DNA from: Erythroxylum novogranatense
Taxonomy: Eukaryota; Streptophyta; Magnoliopsida; Malpighiales; Erythroxylaceae
DNA length: 64,000 nucleotides
NCBI GenBank assembly: GCA_029891385.1
Contig: CM057230.1
Span: forward strand, 21,394,847-21,458,846
Reading direction: 5' to 3'
Positions within the stretch are counted from its first letter, which is position 1; each line of letters opens with the position of its first letter. Positions 61,059 through 64,000 of the stretch are shown here, piece by piece. A model generated the notes under the pieces. It made no database searches. It worked only from the letters and a program-made list of their open reading frames with translations, and was not told where the DNA came from. Both the position numbers and the translations under genes were made by a program.

Positions 61059-62105
61059 TGTAAGTGATCTAGAAGGGGTTGAATAGATCTTAAAAATTCT
61101 TTGAAAATTTCTACAAGAAAATCGAAGTTAAAGCACACAAAACAATTTAGATAAACTTAATTGAAAAGTGTAGGAATAAGATCAAGCAGTTGTTTTTATA
61201 GAGGTTCGGTGCTAAGACCTCGTCCTCTACCTAAGCTCCTACTTAGGATTTTGCCAACCACTTTATTGCACACTTTGTAGTTGAGTGTGAACTTTTACAA
61301 CGCCACTTGAATTCGGCTCAAGTAACCTTTTACCTCGATTTGTCTTCCCAAGCACAAATCCTACCTCACGTGACCTTTTCACTCGTCACTCAAATTGTAA
61401 AAAACAATACAAAGATTGAAGAACAAATGCTCAATACAATTTGTAGCAAAATAAGAGCAATAGTGAGCAATTTGAAGCAATATAAGAGTATTTAGACTTG
61501 TAGAACTTCATCAACTCTTCTTCCATCATCCTCTATTTATACTTGAAGAAATATAGTGTTGGAGCTCTTCTAGCCGTTGCTTAATTGGATATAGCCGTTC
61601 CTTGATAATCTCCATTCCATTTTTAGCAAATTGGACCGTTGGAGCTGAATACGTGCATCCATAAGTCGACTTGTCGAATGCATAAATCGACTTGTTTCAA
61701 CCATTTACGTAAAAATTGTAACTCCGCTCTCCAATAAGTGGACTTGTCTTTGTATAAGTCGACTTGTTGTCTTCGATAAGTCGACTTGTGTGCTATAAAA
61801 GGCGACTTGTCTTATACATCTTCATATATAAATCGACTTGTCTTGCTCTAGTTAACTTGTTATATTAGGACCTTGATGTAAGTCGAACTTGTATTACCAA
61901 ATCCTTTATAATCCTTAAGCTTTATGCCATTTTACTTAGAAGATAACTCCCAACTTGATTCCTCATTGATTAGACACTTGCTCATCTTGATTTGCTCAAT
62001 CCTTTCATTGAATAATACCTGAAATAATTTCTTAACTATTTCTAGATATTTTATTATTATCAAAACATAAAGGGATTTAATTTGTCAACCACCATTGGTC
62101 CAACA
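61059..62105 (-). repeat. SIRE-type 5' LTR
   Basis: 1,047-bp partner of 55022-56070, also carrying the AAGTCGACTTG array (about 61660-61960). Confidence 0.85.
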
Positions 62106-62110
62106 TTGGG

Positions 62111-62340
62111 GAGTCACAGAGAAGTCACAGGCTCGTGACTCCCTAAGTCACGGGTGTGATTGAGTGTGTGAACCTCCTCAATACTCACACCGGTGAGTAA
62201 GGAGAGTCACGGGTGTGACTGGGTAGTCCCCTGTCTTATGAATATAACGTAGTGTTTGGTTACTGTCCTCATAGGTGGGGACAGTTGACGGAGACACAAA
62301 AAACCCATCTCCAAGGTATTTGGTTGATGTCTCGATGAAT
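62111..62340. repeat. Palindrome-rich repeat interrupted by the SIRE-type element
   Basis: AGTCACGGGTGTGAYT occurs at 62146-62160 and 62205-62220, and an inverted variant (AGCCACACCCATGACT, 54994-55009) lies on the other side of the SIRE-type element. GGAGTCAC/GTGACTCC and ACTCACACCGGTGAGT are further inverted motifs. Without the copia insertion these would form one hairpin-rich sequence of a few hundred bp. The type is unknown; a MITE is possible. Confidence 0.5.
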
Positions 62341-63175
62341 TATGTCCCCGTCTCAGGAGTATAGGGACGGTGAATTTGTGTATCCGTCTGACTATGGTAC
62401 AAATTTTCCGTCCCGGGATGGAAACAACTCTGAAAAAAGAAATTACCACGTTACCCCTTACCCTTACAACATCGAAACCTATCCGTTTTCTCTACTACCT
62501 TCGTTTCTCCCAAATCGCTACCGTCTCTTTCTCCCAACGCAGTTGTCTTTCTGTGGTCTGTGGTTCGTGCCAGCTGAGGTAAGTTTTTTCTTTCTCCCAA
62601 ACACTGGTCTTTCTTCCGTGTTTGGCTTTTGGGATGGGTCTCCTCTCTTCTCTCTTCCGTTTATAATTTTGTTGTCGTCTTCTTCTAGATCTGGATCTGT
62701 CGTTATTCTTTTGTCATTGAACGTCTTCTTGTGGATCTGGATCTGGGTTAGTGTCTTGTGGTCTTCTTGATATATTTTGGTTCTTCTTCTTGTTTGTCGA
62801 TCGGGAGATTCAAAGCCGAAGAAGTGTTTGTCTCTTGTTGTTTTAATTTTTTGTCTCTGTTTGGTGGTTGGTTTCGTTTAATCGAAGACGGCTATTTGTT
62901 TTCTTTAGCAATATTTGAATGCCAATTTTTTAGTGTCGTTGGTTTGAGATTGCGAGAATGCTGGATTTCGACAATGCTAGATTTCTTTTTGTTTAACAAA
63001 TTTGGAGTTTTCTCTTCCCATTATACTATGATAATTGATGTGCTTCTGGAGTGGATTTTATCTGATATTTCTATCGACTGCCCTCATGGGTAGGAAAGAC
63101 TGACGCTTGTTAATTTCTCTGTTAAGGTGGATCAAGAGATAACTACACAAGCATTTGAAAACGATAGCATATCAG
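62341..63175 (+). other. Possible 5' end of an unrecognised + strand gene
   Basis: The stretch 62480-62580 is pyrimidine-rich (TTCTCTACTACC, TTTCTCCCAAATCGC, GTCTCTTTCTCCC) like a plant 5' leader, and ends in a good donor (CAGCTGAG then GTAAGT at 62580). A possible small exon follows at 63127-63175 (after TTAAG, before GTAAGC), reading VDQEITTQAFENDSIS. I recognise no protein family and no ATG can be assigned. Open frames in the first part are low-complexity and probably not translated. Confidence 0.25.
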
Positions 63176-63189
63176 GTAAGCCATGCAAT

Positions 63190-63268
63190 GTTATCTTCTG
63201 CTTCCATTGTTTCTCTTCTGCTATATCATGTGCTCTGTTATCTTCTGCTTCCATTGTTTCTCTTCTGC
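63190..63268 (+). repeat. Direct duplication of a 32-bp CT-rich unit
   Basis: GTTATCTTCTGCTTCCATTG plus 12 more identical bases occurs at 63190-63221 and again at 63237-63268, a 47-bp period with a partly different linker. Confidence 0.9.
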
Positions 63269-64000
63269 CCTGCCTTCTATTTTGAAAGATGCTTTGAATA
63301 TATGTAGATCATTAATTCCCTTTCATTCGTTTCACGAAGTACAAATTGTAAGAGGCGACATGGTGAAACATCATGATAACAGAACATTTTCTTAACAATT
63401 GGCCATATCAGCATGTTATACTGAGCATTTTGTTAACAATTCAAGCAAGAGAAACTTCAACAATTATGTAAAACTTTTGTAGCTTTCTCTAGCAAAACTT
63501 TTGTTAATCTATCTATTGGAGTCCTAATAGCTTTATAATTCAACTTTCTAGCAAATGATGGTATATTTAACAAAGAAATGTAAACAATTTAGGGTCTCAG
63601 CTATATGAAAGATTTAAGAATGTAAACAAAGAAATCTTATTCTGGTTCAACCACAATTTCGTTTTGATTCAACATCTGATTGTTGTCCACCGTGAAGAAG
63701 AACGTTTGGATTTGTTGTTAGGGTAACTAGGCTTCTCATATTAGATGGAGAACTTCATCTCCAAATTTGTACAACAACTATTGTAAGTGTATTTAATGGC
63801 CTTTACCCTAGTATTATGTTTCTTTATAAATAATCTTGTCGATATATCTCGATATTTGTGCTCATTTTTTCTAGCATGGATAATTGATTTTTGAAGTTGA
63901 TATGCCTTTCATTTGATGTATGATTGTTTATATTTCAATGAGGATTGACATTAAACAAATTATTCATTGTTGATTGTATTTATCATAAAGTATATTGTCT
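63269..64000. other. AT-rich terminal stretch, no feature recognised
   Basis: Short open frames only. If the candidate gene upstream is real this would be one of its introns. Confidence 0.4.

Larger units (their letters stand above)
55022..62105 (-). mobile_element. Decayed Ty1/copia element, SIRE/Maximus type
   Basis: 7,084 bp. LTRs 55022-56070 and 61059-62105 (1,049 and 1,047 bp, start TGTAAGTGATCTAGAAGG, end TGGTCCAACA; the left copy has TA at its first bases). The TTGGG duplication is perfect (55017-55021 and 62106-62110). On the minus strand a primer-site-like TTGGTATCGAAAG follows the 5' LTR and AAAAGGGGAGA precedes the 3' LTR. Copia order gag-protease-integrase-reverse transcriptase-RNase H is preserved, but every gene is broken. 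The SIRE assignment rests on LTR length and gag/RNase H wording. Confidence 0.88.

Noticed and set aside
62342..62770. 142-codon open frame as a protein gene
   Set aside because: Low-complexity, leader-like composition with a strong splice donor in the middle. No motif was recognised.

Overview
This window is nuclear DNA from a flowering plant, almost certainly a eudicot. It carries an intron-rich ARF-GAP gene, a TIR-NBS-LRR immune receptor (a class essentially absent from grasses), Ty1/copia and Ty3/gypsy retrotransposons primed by initiator-Met tRNA, and a scrambled insertion of plastid DNA. I saw no bacterial-type operons, tRNA/rRNA genes or CRISPR arrays. The species cannot be fixed from the sequence.

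Layout. (1) 1-16.6 kb: the 3' seventeen coding exons of a BAR-PH-ArfGAP-ankyrin protein of the AGD/ACAP family on the + strand. Its 5' end lies outside the window. Its introns hold a complete 288-bp TRIM retrotransposon with a perfect target duplication, one clear and one possible tRNA-derived SINE, and a 36-bp tandem repeat. (2) 16.8-44.0 kb: a nest of retrotransposons. An old + strand Ty3/gypsy element was split by a minus-strand chromovirus (17528-36995) and by a minus-strand copia element (38273-43188). The chromovirus was in turn split in its integrase by a 12.1-kb non-coding element with 4.3-kb LTRs (18177-30309, LARD-like) and in gag by a 2.0-kb solo LTR (33914-35956). Target duplications AAAGC, TAATT, CCTAT and TATGC support every insertion. 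(3) 44.0-48.3 kb: AT-rich spacer holding plastid-derived DNA in which a cemA piece is joined to a ycf2 piece, a hAT-type MITE with an 8-bp target duplication, and a small internally deleted TNL relic. (4) 48.3-52.5 kb: a five-exon TNL gene on the minus strand with two apparent single-base frameshifts. (5) 52.5-55.0 kb: AT-rich spacer. (6) 55.0-62.1 kb: a decayed SIRE/Maximus-type copia element, minus strand, target duplication TTGGG, inserted into a palindrome-rich repeat. (7) 62.1-64.0 kb: a pyrimidine-rich stretch that may be the 5' end of an unrecognised + strand gene.

The two host genes are unrelated in function: one regulates ARF GTPases in vesicle traffic, the other is an intracellular immune receptor. 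The rest of the window is mobile-element biology. The least expected items are the long-LTR non-coding element, whose LTRs carry an array of mini-palindromes bounded by a 12-bp inverted repeat, and the cemA-ycf2 plastid chimera.
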